Source: Gemmatimonadaceae bacterium (GTDB taxonomy: Bacteria > Gemmatimonadota > Gemmatimonadetes > Gemmatimonadales > Gemmatimonadaceae). Taken from it: a stretch of DNA of 46,970 bases. The stretch spans positions 1-46,970 of the forward strand of contig JAJAYP010000057.1 in NCBI GenBank assembly GCA_026786185.1. Direction: 5' to 3'. A program made the position numbers and the translations under genes. The notes beneath the pieces are model-generated. The model was given only the letters and a program-made list of their open reading frames with translations, searched no databases and was not told the DNA's origin. This document shows positions 8,006 through 16,503 of this stretch, one piece after another; position 1 is the first letter of the stretch; each line of letters opens with the position of its first letter.

Positions 8006-9841
8006 GTGCTCCAAACCATGCGGAGCTCCGCCAAGGTCGTGATGTGGGTTCTCCTCGCATCCTTCGTTGGCGGGTTCCTTCTCGTCGAAACATCCGGCCT
8101 CCTGGGTCGCAGCGCCGTCACCCCCACCACGGCCGTCGCGTCGGTGAACGGTGCGGACATCCTGTACACCGATTGGCAGCGCCGTTCCCAGCAGATGGTG
8201 CAGCAGCAGCAGCAGCAGCAGTCGCAGTCCGGGCGTTCGCTCACGCAGGACGAGATCAGCCGGATCGACAACCAGGCGTTCGACGAGATGGTCGCCGAGC
8301 TGCTGCTGCAGCAGGAGTACGAGCGTCGCGGCATCACGGTGTCGGACGACGAGCTGCGCGACTACGCGCGTTTCGCGCCGCCACAGTGGGTGCGATCCGC
8401 GCCCGACCTGCAGACCGAGGGTGTGTTCGACCCCGCCAAGTACCAGCGCCTCCTGGCCAGTTCGCAAGCGCGGCAATCGGGCCTGCTCGTGTCGCTCGAG
8501 CAGTACTTTCGCGGCGAGGTGCCGAAGCAGAAGCTGTTCGAGCAGGTGACGAGCGGCATGTTCGTCCCGGATGCGGAGCTGTGGCGTTCGTGGCAGGACG
8601 CCACGGACAGCGCGTCGGTGAGCTTCGTCGTGTTCCGGCCGAGCATCACGGCTGCCGACACGGCCGTGAGCGAGGGTGAGCTGCGCAAGTATTACGAGGC
8701 GCATCGGAGCGAGTTCGATCGGCCGGCCCACGCGTCACTGAGCGTGCTGTACATCCCACGCATCGTCTCGGCGGCCGACAGTGCAGCGGTCCGGTCGCGG
8801 ATCACGGCGCTGCGCGCGGAGATCGCGGGCGGCGCCAAGTTCGAGGACGTGGCGAAGCGTGAATCAGCCGACTCCGCATCGGGCGCGGACGGTGGGAGCC
8901 TTGGCAAGAGCACTCGTGGCCGTCTGGTCCCCGCATTCGAGCAGGTCGCGTACGGGCTCAAGGCCGGCGAGCTCTCGCAGCCGGTGTTGACCCAGTTCGG
9001 GTATCACCTCATCAAGCTCGACGCGCGCGCCGGCGATACGCTGACGCTTCGGCACATCCTGCTGCGCATCGAGCCGAGCGATTCGTCGGCGGCCAGGGTG
9101 GATCGCTCGGCGGACCAGCTCGCGCGGATCGCCGCGAGCAGCGAGCAGCCCGCGAAGTTCGACGAAGCAGCGCGGACGCTCAAGCTCACCCCATTCCGGG
9201 TCTCGGTGGTGGAGGGCGAGCCGGCGCAGCACGACGGGAAGTACATCCCCAGCGTGAGCGCGTGGGCGTTCGCCGGCGCGAGCGCGGGCGAGAGCAGCGA
9301 TCTCTTCGATGCAGAGGACGGCTACTACATCGCTCGCCTCGACACGTTGTCGGGCGGCGGCAAGACCTTCGATGCGGTCAGGTCGGCGGTGCGTGAGCGC
9401 GTCGGGCTCGATCGCGCCGTGGAGCGCGCCGTGCCTGATGCCCAGGCGCTGGCCCAGGCGGCTCGACGCTCGAGCCTCGAGGCTGCCGCCGCCGCGAAGG
9501 GAATGACGGTGACGAAGACGGGCATGACCACCCGTGGCGGCGCCGCGCAGCAGTTCGGGAGTCTCGGCGAGGCAGTCGGCGCCGCGTTCGCGCTCCCGGC
9601 GAGCACGCTCAGCGCGCCGATTCGTCAGCGGGACGGCGTGTTCGTGATGCGCGTCGATGCCCGCAAGCCCGCCGATCGCGCCGCGTTCGACACCCAGAAG
9701 ACCGACCTGCGTGGGCGACGGGTACAGCAACTTCGGCAGCAGCGCCTCCAGATGTTCCTCGAGGACCTGCGGAAGAGCGCGAAGGTGACCGACAACCGCA
9801 AGGACATCAACGCCCAGTTGCGGCGGCAGGCGGTGACCTGA
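8006..9841 (+). CDS. ppiD: PpiD/SurA-type periplasmic peptidyl-prolyl isomerase chaperone
   Basis: The 611-residue protein is anchored by one N-terminal membrane helix (about residues 10-28, 'VVMWVLLASFVGGFLLVE'), with the rest in the periplasm, as in PpiD. A SurA_N-like helical region follows (about 45-200). A parvulin domain (about 240-345) contains 'GGSLGKSTRGRLVPAFEQVAYGL' and 'QFGYHLIKL'. A second, degenerate region follows. Such proteins help outer-membrane and secreted proteins fold as they leave the Sec channel. Residues 66-72 are a run of seven glutamines encoded by seven CAG codons. It is the only plus-strand gene in the window. The start is set by the AAGGAG site and the family-like opening VLQTMRSSAK. 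Confidence 0.9.
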   Translation: MLQTMRSSAKVVMWVLLASFVGGFLLVETSGLLGRSAVTPTTAVASVNGADILYTDWQRRSQQMVQQQQQQQSQSGRSLTQDEISRIDNQAFDEMVAELLLQQEYERRGITVSDDELRDYARFAPPQWVRSAPDLQTEGVFDPAKYQRLLASSQARQSGLLVSLEQYFRGEVPKQKLFEQVTSGMFVPDAELWRSWQDATDSASVSFVVFRPSITAADTAVSEGELRKYYEAHRSEFDRPAHASLSVLYIPRIVSAADSAAVRSRITALRAEIAGGAKFEDVAKRESADSASGADGGSLGKSTRGRLVPAFEQVAYGLKAGELSQPVLTQFGYHLIKLDARAGDTLTLRHILLRIEPSDSSAARVDRSADQLARIAASSEQPAKFDEAARTLKLTPFRVSVVEGEPAQHDGKYIPSVSAWAFAGASAGESSDLFDAEDGYYIARLDTLSGGGKTFDAVRSAVRERVGLDRAVERAVPDAQALAQAARRSSLEAAAAAKGMTVTKTGMTTRGGAAQQFGSLGEAVGAAFALPASTLSAPIRQRDGVFVMRVDARKPADRAAFDTQKTDLRGRRVQQLRQQRLQMFLEDLRKSAKVTDNRKDINAQLRRQAVT

Positions 9842-9853
9842 GAACTGATAACT

Positions 9854-9901
9854 GTAGGTCGGTAGGTCGGTAGGTCGGTAGGTCGGTAGGTCGGTAGGGC
9901 G
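9854..9901. repeat. Tandem octamer array, 6 x GTAGGTCG
   Basis: Five perfect copies of GTAGGTCG and a sixth with one change (GTAGGGCG) begin 13 bases after the ppiD stop. The array is in the spacer between the converging ppiD and tatA genes. A related octamer array in opposite orientation lies on the other side of the central hairpin. Confidence 0.95.
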
Positions 9902-9909
9902 GAAACATG

Positions 9910-9942
9910 AAGGGCACACCGGACGCTGTTCGGTGTGCCCTT
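9910..9942. terminator. Bidirectional hairpin between ppiD and tatA
   Basis: AAGGGCACACCG and CGGTGTGCCCTT form a perfect 12-base stem around a nine-base loop. The element lies between two convergent genes and starts with A residues and ends with T residues on each strand, so it can end transcription in both directions. The T tract is only two bases long, so termination strength is uncertain. Confidence 0.75.
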
Positions 9943-9952
9943 GCAGTAACAC

Positions 9953-9982
9953 CTACCCACCTACCCACAAACCCACCTACAC
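9953..9982. repeat. Short opposed array of CTACCCAC units
   Basis: Two perfect CTACCCAC units are followed by AAACCCAC and a partial CTACAC. Read on the other strand the unit is a rotation of GTAGGTGG, one base from the GTAGGTCG unit at 9854-9901, so the two arrays face each other across the hairpin. Confidence 0.85.
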
Positions 9983-9995
9983 AAAACCCCAGTCC

Positions 9996-10256
9996 TCAGA
10001 TCAATCGCTTCGGCTCGGGCCGCACGTCCTCGGACGCCTGCCGCGATGTCGCGAGCGGGTCCGGCGCAGGCAGACGCGCCTCGGTGCGGGGCTCGGGCTC
10101 GGTCACGGACCGTTCCACGTCGTTGATGTTCTTCTTGAACTCCCGGATCCCCTTGCCGAACGATCCGCTGATCTCCGGAATGCGCTTGGCACCGAAGAGG
10201 ACGAGCACGATGACTAGCACGATCACCAGCTCGCCGAAACCAAGATTGAAGGGCAT
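9996..10256 (-). CDS. tatA: Sec-independent translocase subunit TatA
   Basis: The 86-residue protein has the TatA form: a short N-terminus, one membrane helix ('FGELVIVLVIVLVLFG'), the 'FGAKRIPEI' hinge, an amphipathic helix ('FGKGIREFKKNIND') and a charged, proline-containing tail. With TatC it forms the pore that exports folded proteins. It is the last gene of the hut-to-tatA run and converges on ppiD. tatC lies about 13 kb away at 22844-23620. No tatB-like second copy was seen, so this protein may serve both roles. Confidence 0.95.
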   Translation of the reverse strand: MPFNLGFGELVIVLVIVLVLFGAKRIPEISGSFGKGIREFKKNINDVERSVTEPEPRTEARLPAPDPLATSRQASEDVRPEPKRLI

Positions 10257-10265
10257 CGAAAACTC

Positions 10266-10550
10266 CTAGAAGAGCGATCGGGCGATGAGATACGCGATCA
10301 GGACACCGAGCAGGCTCAACAGCGAAACGTCGAGTGCGACGGGTCCCAGCGAAAACTTGAGGATCACCAGGTCAAGCGTCACTGGCCCCACAGAGGGAGT
10401 CACGCCAGTGGTAAGGAATTCCTTCACCGCTCCGACAGGCAAGAATCGGCGCGCGGCGACCGTCAACAGTCCGCCCGTGATGAAACCGGCCGCGAGCGTG
10501 AGACTGTGAAAGCCTGCATTGTGCTTGGTGGATCCCCGATGAGGAGGCAT
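10266..10550 (-). CDS. Small membrane protein, DUF4321-like
   Basis: The 94-residue product has two hydrophobic segments, one near residues 17-40 and one near 72-92 ('LLSLLGVLIAYLIARSLF'). Between them is a 'LDLVILKFSLGPVALDVSLL' segment that resembles the DUF4321 family seen in Firmicutes and other phyla. Its function is not known. The ATG overlaps the polyprenyl synthase stop in a TAATG junction, and tatA follows nine bases downstream, so all three are likely co-translated. The family assignment is from memory of the pattern and is moderate. Confidence 0.65.
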   Translation of the reverse strand: MPPHRGSTKHNAGFHSLTLAAGFITGGLLTVAARRFLPVGAVKEFLTTGVTPSVGPVTLDLVILKFSLGPVALDVSLLSLLGVLIAYLIARSLF

Positions 10551-11557
10551 TACGACCGCCGGTGCATGACGTAGATGATGGCCCCGGCGAGCGCGGTGCG
10601 CGCCGGTGTATCGGGAAGGCCGTCGAGCGCCTCCTCGGCTTCATGGGCGAACTGTTCTCCCCGGATCTGCGCGCTGGCGATGCCCCCGGCGTCGGTCACC
10701 AGTGCGATGGCTTCGGCAATCTGGTCGTCGCCGGGCGCATCGGCCGCGAACAGCGCATCGATTCGCTGCCGGTCCTTCGCGGAGAGTCTCGGTAACGCGG
10801 CGATGAGCGGCAGGGTGACCTTGTGCTCGCGCAGGTCGAGCCCCGACGGCTTGCCAGTCACCGAGGCCGTTTCCGTGTAATCCAGGATGTCATCCGCAAC
10901 CTGAAACGCCATTCCGAGCCGTTCACCATAGCGCTTGAGCGCGAGTCGATGCGGTGCTGCGCCGCACATCGCGCCGGTCTCGCATGCCGCACTGAGCAGT
11001 GACGCGGTCTTCGCCTGAATCAACGCGTCGTAGTCCGCCTCGTCGAACGAGAGCGCATCCACGGCCGCCAGCTGCCGCATCTCTCCGATCGTGAGCTGCG
11101 TGGAGACGCTCGTGAGCACGCGCAGCAGGTCGAGGTCTTCCATGGCCACGAGCGCCTCGAGCGCACGGGAGTAGAGGAAGTCCCCCATGATGACGCTCAC
11201 CTGGTGGCTGAACAGTGAGTTCACGGTTGGAAGGCCGCGCCGTAGCGCGGAGTGGTCGACCGAGTCGTCATGAACGAGCGAGGCCAGGTGCATCAGTTCC
11301 ACCGCCGCGGCGAGCGTCACCACGCGCGGCTGCGGCGACTCCGTCGTTTCGCTGGCCAGCAGGGCGAGTGTGGGCCGGAACATCTTGCCCTGCATCTGGA
11401 GCAGATGGCCGCTCACCTGCTCGATCAGCGGCAGGTCTGCCGTCACGACACGCCGCATCTCGGCGACGACGTCCTCCAGACGCTCCGATACGGGCGCCTG
11501 GATGGCGCGTAGCGCGGACGTCGCCGGAACGCGCGCGCGGGTCGCGGCTCCGGTCAA
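10550..11557 (-). CDS. Polyprenyl diphosphate synthase (trans-isoprenyl type)
   Basis: The protein of about 335 residues carries both aspartate-rich motifs of trans-prenyltransferases: 'HDDSVD' (aspartates near 97-101) and 'ADDILD' (near 222-226). It also has 'GKMFRPTLALLASE' for substrate binding and 'GDFLYSRALEAL'. It extends farnesyl or geranylgeranyl diphosphate with isopentenyl diphosphate, most likely to make the quinone side chain; chain length cannot be read off. The track start at 11677 lies deep in the upstream gene. A TTG at 11557 overlaps the upstream stop (TTGA) and leaves a family-like length, so it is the chosen start. The TTG start is an inference. Confidence 0.9.
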   Translation of the reverse strand: MTGAATRARVPATSALRAIQAPVSERLEDVVAEMRRVVTADLPLIEQVSGHLLQMQGKMFRPTLALLASETTESPQPRVVTLAAAVELMHLASLVHDDSVDHSALRRGLPTVNSLFSHQVSVIMGDFLYSRALEALVAMEDLDLLRVLTSVSTQLTIGEMRQLAAVDALSFDEADYDALIQAKTASLLSAACETGAMCGAAPHRLALKRYGERLGMAFQVADDILDYTETASVTGKPSGLDLREHKVTLPLIAALPRLSAKDRQRIDALFAADAPGDDQIAEAIALVTDAGGIASAQIRGEQFAHEAEEALDGLPDTPARTALAGAIIYVMHRRS

Positions 11558-14127
11558 CGGCGCGCGCCTTCGAGCGCGACCAACCGGTCGCCGACATCGC
11601 GGAACTGGATGTCGACGACGAAGACGCGATGATAGAAGTCGACTGCCGCCTCGTGTTGTCCTCTCTCCTCGGCGCATCGTCCCAGCAGGTACAACACACC
11701 GACGAGTTGCTCGTCGCGCACGTTCCGCTCGTTGAGGGCGCGCGCGAGGACGGTGGCCGCCATGGGGTATTGCTCCTTCTCCATGAACGACTGGCCGAGT
11801 GCCTCATAGCTCGGCACGCGGTTCGTCGGAGAACGCAGCGCCTTCTGGAATTCGCCGATCGCCTCGTCCAGCAGCCCCATCTCCTTGTATGCGACCCCGA
11901 GATCGTAGTGGCTCTGATGATCTTCGTCGTCGATGTTCTCGGCGATTCCCTGCTTGAACTTCCGGAGCATGTCCTGGAAGTCCGCCTCCTCGTCGCCCGT
12001 GGGCTCCTGCTCCTGCACCACCATCCGCGTGTTCTTCTGCACCTCGTCGCCGCGTAGCCAATCACCAAGGTTCACGAACTCGTCGTCACCCACCGATGCG
12101 CGAGGCGCGGTGACTGGTGCGGACGGGCGCGAGCCGCTGCCGCCGGCACGGCCCGTCTGCGGTGCCGGTACGGGTGCCGGTGGAGCCTCCGGGGCCGGAA
12201 ACGCCTCGAGCGCCGCCTGGACGCGCGCGTCGTCGGGTGCGAGATCCAGCACGCGCTGATAGATCGCCCGTGCCTTGTCGAGCGTACCCGCCCGAAACAG
12301 CGCGTCTGCGAGCTGGAGATACGCCTCGATCAGCGTGCCCCGCTCGTTGCGGCGAAATGCGTACTCGACCCGCTTCTGGTGATGTCGCACGGAGCTCGCA
12401 TCGAGGCGCACGATCTCGTCGACGAGCGACGAGGCGGCGTCGAGGTTGTCGGCTCGCTCGAAACCGAGCATCGCCGCTTCCAGTTCGCGGAGGCCACCCT
12501 CCCGATCACCGCTGTCGAGCAGGGCTTCGGCAAGTCGACGACGAATCCCATGATCCTCCGGGTCGGAGTCCACGATGTTCTGCAGCACCTCGACCGACTG
12601 CGCCGCCTTGAGCGTGGAGCTCCGGCGTGCGGTGAGCGGGCCAGTGTCGGGTGACGGCGCATCGGCCATCGCCTCCTCTCCGATGGCGATATCGTGCGAG
12701 CGCAGCGGCGGTGACTCCAGCACCGGTTCCCTCTCGACCTCGAACGCCTTCGGCGGCGCGTCGGCGCGTGGCGGACCGAGGTCCATCAGCGGGATGTCGT
12801 CGGTGGGTCGCGACCTCGCCCTGGACTGCCCCACGTCGAACGTGATCGCGTCCGGCATGATGAGATCGAGTTCGCCCCCCACCGGCGTCTCGTCGACGTC
12901 ATCGAGAAGCAAAAAGTCAGGCGATGCCGGTCGTGACGGTTCAGGCGCTGGTCGCTTCGGTGCGGGCGCCGCTGGCGGAGCCGCCTCGGGCTCCATCATG
13001 TCGAAGTCGAGCAGTCCGTTATCCATGCCGCCCATGGGACTCACATTCGACTCGGCACTGCCAAAATCGACTGTATCGAGGTCGAGCAACGATTCCGATC
13101 CCGCGAACTCGTTATCCGCGCCCGTTCTCGTGACCTCGAGTCCATCGAGCAGGCCTGACGAGGGCGCATCATCGAACTGGTCGAAGCCTGCCGAACGCGT
13201 CAGCCCGTCCAGCACCTCGGGCTCCAGTGGCGGCAGGTCGAGCAGGTCGGGTTCCGGAGCGACAGGCTCCTTCGGCCGCGCCTCGACAGCCGCTCGCGGC
13301 GGAGCGGCCATGCGTTCCACCACGGGCGGAGCGACCGGGGGGGCAAACGATTGCGCAGCGGGCGCCGCGACCGGCTTGACGGGGGGCGTACTCACCGAGG
13401 GGGCGTCGATGACCCGTTGTGTTCCCGACGCTCGTTTCGCCGGCGTATCGTTCAAATCGAGAAAGACGAGGTCTCCCGCATTCCGCCTGGGCGCATGCCC
13501 GGGCGCACGAGGCTCCACGGAGGCATCAATGGCCTTCATGCGCGAGACGGCGGCGTCGGCCTCGGCCTGCCGTCCCTCCTGCATGTATCGCTCGTACACG
13601 AGCTGCAGCTGCTCGATGGCTTCCTCGCCACGCTTCGCCTTGAGCAGTTGATCGGCGAGCATCAGGCGAATGTCGTCCTGATCCGGACACAGATCGGCGA
13701 ACTCCTTCAGCGCGCGAAAGGCCTCGTTCAGCTTCCCCGACTTCTGCATCCGGTCGGCATACTCGAGGAAGTTGGCCTTGGCGTCGCCCTTGAATCCCTT
13801 GTGAGCGCTGATCTTTCCGAGCTTGTAATAGATCGAGTTCCGGCCGGGCGAGCTGCGCAGGATCTTGTTGCACAGCGCGATGGCGTTGTTGTAGAAGCCC
13901 GTATCGACGTAATGGTCGACTGCCTTCTCGTAATAGTCGACGGCGTCGGCGACGTTGCCCTGCTTGAGATGAATGTCGCCGACCCGGTTGTACAGCGTGA
14001 CATCCACCTCGTCACGCGACCCTTCGTAGCTGTCGAGGATTTCGACGTAGACCGCCAGCGCCTTGTCGAACTGCTTCTTCAGCTCGAGCTCGGCTGCCTT
14101 TTTCTTCAGCTTGGCGACATCAGGCAT
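11554..14127 (-). CDS. Large TPR protein with acidic linker
   Basis: This 857-residue protein has an N-terminal TPR block (about 1-200, including 'NRVGDIHLKQGNVADAVDYY'). A long Pro/Ala/Asp-rich linker covers about 205-500 with repeated 'LLDLDxxDF'-like clusters. A second TPR block starts at about 520 and a third covers roughly 720-857, opening with 'DFQDMLRKFKQGIAENIDDE' and 'HYDLGVAYKEMGLLDEAI'. The last block resembles TPR proteins of Myxococcota and Gemmatimonadota. No signal peptide or enzyme motif is visible. A cytoplasmic organising protein is a guess from architecture only. It sits between hutI and the polyprenyl synthase and shares the TPR-linker-TPR design of the 5764-7821 gene. Confidence 0.8.
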   Translation of the reverse strand: MPDVAKLKKKAAELELKKQFDKALAVYVEILDSYEGSRDEVDVTLYNRVGDIHLKQGNVADAVDYYEKAVDHYVDTGFYNNAIALCNKILRSSPGRNSIYYKLGKISAHKGFKGDAKANFLEYADRMQKSGKLNEAFRALKEFADLCPDQDDIRLMLADQLLKAKRGEEAIEQLQLVYERYMQEGRQAEADAAVSRMKAIDASVEPRAPGHAPRRNAGDLVFLDLNDTPAKRASGTQRVIDAPSVSTPPVKPVAAPAAQSFAPPVAPPVVERMAAPPRAAVEARPKEPVAPEPDLLDLPPLEPEVLDGLTRSAGFDQFDDAPSSGLLDGLEVTRTGADNEFAGSESLLDLDTVDFGSAESNVSPMGGMDNGLLDFDMMEPEAAPPAAPAPKRPAPEPSRPASPDFLLLDDVDETPVGGELDLIMPDAITFDVGQSRARSRPTDDIPLMDLGPPRADAPPKAFEVEREPVLESPPLRSHDIAIGEEAMADAPSPDTGPLTARRSSTLKAAQSVEVLQNIVDSDPEDHGIRRRLAEALLDSGDREGGLRELEAAMLGFERADNLDAASSLVDEIVRLDASSVRHHQKRVEYAFRRNERGTLIEAYLQLADALFRAGTLDKARAIYQRVLDLAPDDARVQAALEAFPAPEAPPAPVPAPQTGRAGGSGSRPSAPVTAPRASVGDDEFVNLGDWLRGDEVQKNTRMVVQEQEPTGDEEADFQDMLRKFKQGIAENIDDEDHQSHYDLGVAYKEMGLLDEAIGEFQKALRSPTNRVPSYEALGQSFMEKEQYPMAATVLARALNERNVRDEQLVGVLYLLGRCAEERGQHEAAVDFYHRVFVVDIQFRDVGDRLVALEGARR

Positions 14128-14181
14128 CGTCGAGGGGCGGGCTCCGCGAGGGGCGTCCCCGGCCTCGAGGAAGAGGGGGGC

Positions 14182-15468
14182 TCAGCGGTGAAAACCTAGT
14201 GCTAAGTCATGGGCATGACAAGGTTTGCCGCGTGCCCACGACGCTGCGCAACGGCCGGCGCCATACCAGTAGGGCAGCTCGCGGACATCTTCGACCTCCC
14301 AAAGCGCAATGTCGGCGGAGAAGCCGGGTGCAAGTTGCCCAACGCGATCGGCCAGCCCCAGCGCCGCCGCGCCGTTCACGGTGCCGGCGATCAGTGATTC
14401 GGCCACCGAGAGCCTGAGCTGACTGACGCCAAGGGTGAGCACCAGCGGAAAGTTCGTCGTCGGCGAAGTGCCGGGATTGAAATCGGTGGCCAGGGCGACT
14501 GGAACTCCCGCGTCGATCAGCCGACGAGCGGGCGCGTGGTCACGCTTGCCGAGAAACAGCATCGTGCCCGGCAACAGCGTCGCCACTGTGTCGTTCGCGG
14601 CGAGGGCGGCGATCCCGCCATCGCTTACCGCAGCGAGATGGTCGGCCGAGATTGCGCGCATCGCGCCGGCCAGCTCCGCACCACCGCCGGCGACGAGTTC
14701 GTCCGCATGCAGCTTGATGGCGAGCCCGCTTGCCCGTGCAGCAGAGAGGATCTCGCGCGATTCGTCCACGGTGAACACGCCAGGCTCGCAGAAGACATCG
14801 GCGAACGACGCCAGCGAATCGCGCACCACGGCGGGCAGCATCTCGTGCAGGAGGAGATCGATGTACGCGCGCCTGCCGTCGCCTCGCTCTCGATACTCGA
14901 TCGGAATCTCGTGGGCGCCAAGCCAGGTGGCGAGGATCCGCATGGGCAGGATTTCGGCGAGCCGGCGTACGACGCGCAGGGTCTTGAGCTCGTCGTCGAG
15001 GGTGAGCCCGTAACCGGACTTGACCTCCACCGTCGTGATCCCGGATGCGGCGAGGGCGCGCAATCGCGGCTCGGCCAGGGCGTACAGCTCGTCTTCGCTT
15101 CGCGTCCGAAGATCCCGCACCGATGCGTGGATGCCTCCGCCGCGCCGTGCCATCTCCATGTACGGCACGCCTGCCGCGCGCTGCTCCTGCTCGGAGTACC
15201 GCGGCCGGCCGAACACGGCGTGGGTGTGCGAGTCCACGAATCCTGGCGTGAGCACGCCGCCGGCGCAGTCCACTTCAGTCGCGCCCGCTCCGCCGCGGCG
15301 CAGCGTGCGCTCGTCATCGACACTGGTAATGGTGCCAGCCGTCACCAGTACGCCGACACCCGTGCGAACCACAGCATCCGCCATTTCCGGCCCGCGACGG
15401 CCACGGCCCGGTCCGGCGCAGGTCACCACCTGCCCCGCGTTGACGAACAGGAGCTGCGCGGGCGTCAT
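14182..15468 (-). CDS. hutI: Imidazolonepropionase
   Basis: The 428-residue enzyme hydrolyses imidazolone-5-propionate to N-formimino-L-glutamate, the third histidine-degradation step. It is an amidohydrolase: 'PGFVDSHTHAVFGRPR' gives the first metal histidines, 'EVKSGYGL' and 'LHADEL' are the central motifs, and 'VALATDFNPGTSPTTNF' carries the catalytic Asp and the family signature. The track ORF reaches 16323, but the upper 285 codons are a shadow of the radical SAM gene. The ATG at 15468 overlaps the radical SAM stop in an ATGA junction and is the start. Confidence 0.96.
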   Translation of the reverse strand: MTPAQLLFVNAGQVVTCAGPGRGRRGPEMADAVVRTGVGVLVTAGTITSVDDERTLRRGGAGATEVDCAGGVLTPGFVDSHTHAVFGRPRYSEQEQRAAGVPYMEMARRGGGIHASVRDLRTRSEDELYALAEPRLRALAASGITTVEVKSGYGLTLDDELKTLRVVRRLAEILPMRILATWLGAHEIPIEYRERGDGRRAYIDLLLHEMLPAVVRDSLASFADVFCEPGVFTVDESREILSAARASGLAIKLHADELVAGGGAELAGAMRAISADHLAAVSDGGIAALAANDTVATLLPGTMLFLGKRDHAPARRLIDAGVPVALATDFNPGTSPTTNFPLVLTLGVSQLRLSVAESLIAGTVNGAAALGLADRVGQLAPGFSADIALWEVEDVRELPYWYGAGRCAASWARGKPCHAHDLALGFHR

Positions 15469-16454
15469 TCCGGCGCGTGCGCGGTGCCCATCACGTCGCG
15501 CACCCGCGAGAATCGGAGCGGCGCCTGCGCCTCGCCACGACATGCATAAAAGCACGCATTGCACTCGATGGGCTCGTACCGCTTGAAGTCGCGCCAGTGA
15601 AAGTCGGTTGGAAAGTCCGGACAGCGCTTGACGTGCCCGGTGGGATCCAGGTGGATGGTACGCAGTCCGGAGCGGCACGGCTGCATCGCGTCGCCGCGTG
15701 CCCAGCGCGGAATCTGCTCCAGATACGCATCGGAGTTGGTGATCACACCGCGCCGCCGGCGCTTGTAATCGAGCAGTGCCTCGACCGCATCGTTCAGGTC
15801 GTCGAGCTGCGGACCCGCAAGGAGATGATCGCGATTCCCGTTCTTGGAATCGGTATACACACTGAAGTTGACACCGCATCCGATGGCTGCCGCCCGCTCG
15901 ACGATCGGCAGCAGCTCGTCGAGGTTGTCGTCCTTGATGACGGTGTTGAAGCGGATGTTGTCGATGCCGCGGGCGCGCATCGCGTCGACGGCATCGAAGA
16001 TCTTCGCCGTGAGCCCGGGAATGCCCCGTGCGACGTCGTGGCGGCCGTCGAGATAGTCGAGCGAGATGTTGAACTGGTGAATGCCCGCGGCCCAGAGCGA
16101 CTGCGCGCGCTCGGGCGTGAGCATTCCGCCGTGAGTGATGAGCGTCGTGTACTTGAGGCCGGGCACGCGATCGACATCGGCCACCATCTGCTCCAGGTCG
16201 CGGCGCAGCAGTGGCTCGCCGCCGGTCCAGGTGACGAGCATCGGATTGAAGTAGCGTGTCGCGTCGACGAACGAGTCCAGCTCGTACTGCTTCGCCGACG
16301 CGGGCGTCTTCCAGTAATCGCAAAAGCCGCAGCGCGCGTTGCAGCGCTCGGTGACCTCGAAGTGAACGAGCACGGGCCGACGACTCGCGACCTTCCAGAG
16401 GTATTTGCCGATGAACAATGGTACGTGATACGGCTTGAACCGCGCCGAGAGCAT
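15465..16454 (-). CDS. Radical SAM protein with SPASM/twitch-like C-terminus
   Basis: The 329-residue protein has the radical SAM cluster motif CNARCGFC (cysteines 38, 42, 45) and the 'TWTGGEPLLRRDL' SAM-binding segment. After the barrel comes a cysteine-rich end: C260 and C278 fit the SPASM pattern CX9-15GX4C, and C298-X2-C301-X3-C305 could hold part of an auxiliary Fe-S cluster. Such enzymes modify peptides, cofactors or lipids. The start at 16454 avoids an arginine-rich extension running into hutU. It is translationally coupled to hutI (ATGA) and follows hutU by 49 bases. No substrate peptide gene is seen nearby. Substrate unknown. Confidence 0.85.
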   Translation of the reverse strand: MLSARFKPYHVPLFIGKYLWKVASRRPVLVHFEVTERCNARCGFCDYWKTPASAKQYELDSFVDATRYFNPMLVTWTGGEPLLRRDLEQMVADVDRVPGLKYTTLITHGGMLTPERAQSLWAAGIHQFNISLDYLDGRHDVARGIPGLTAKIFDAVDAMRARGIDNIRFNTVIKDDNLDELLPIVERAAAIGCGVNFSVYTDSKNGNRDHLLAGPQLDDLNDAVEALLDYKRRRRGVITNSDAYLEQIPRWARGDAMQPCRSGLRTIHLDPTGHVKRCPDFPTDFHWRDFKRYEPIECNACFYACRGEAQAPLRFSRVRDVMGTAHAPE

Positions 16455-16503
16455 CAGTGGTCTCGGGCGTATCTGTCGTCCTGAGCGCACCTGTCGTGTC
16501 GAA

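Noticed and set aside
15469-16323. Upper part of the track ORF containing hutI
   Set aside because: It overlaps the radical SAM gene in another frame and has no imidazolonepropionase sequence.
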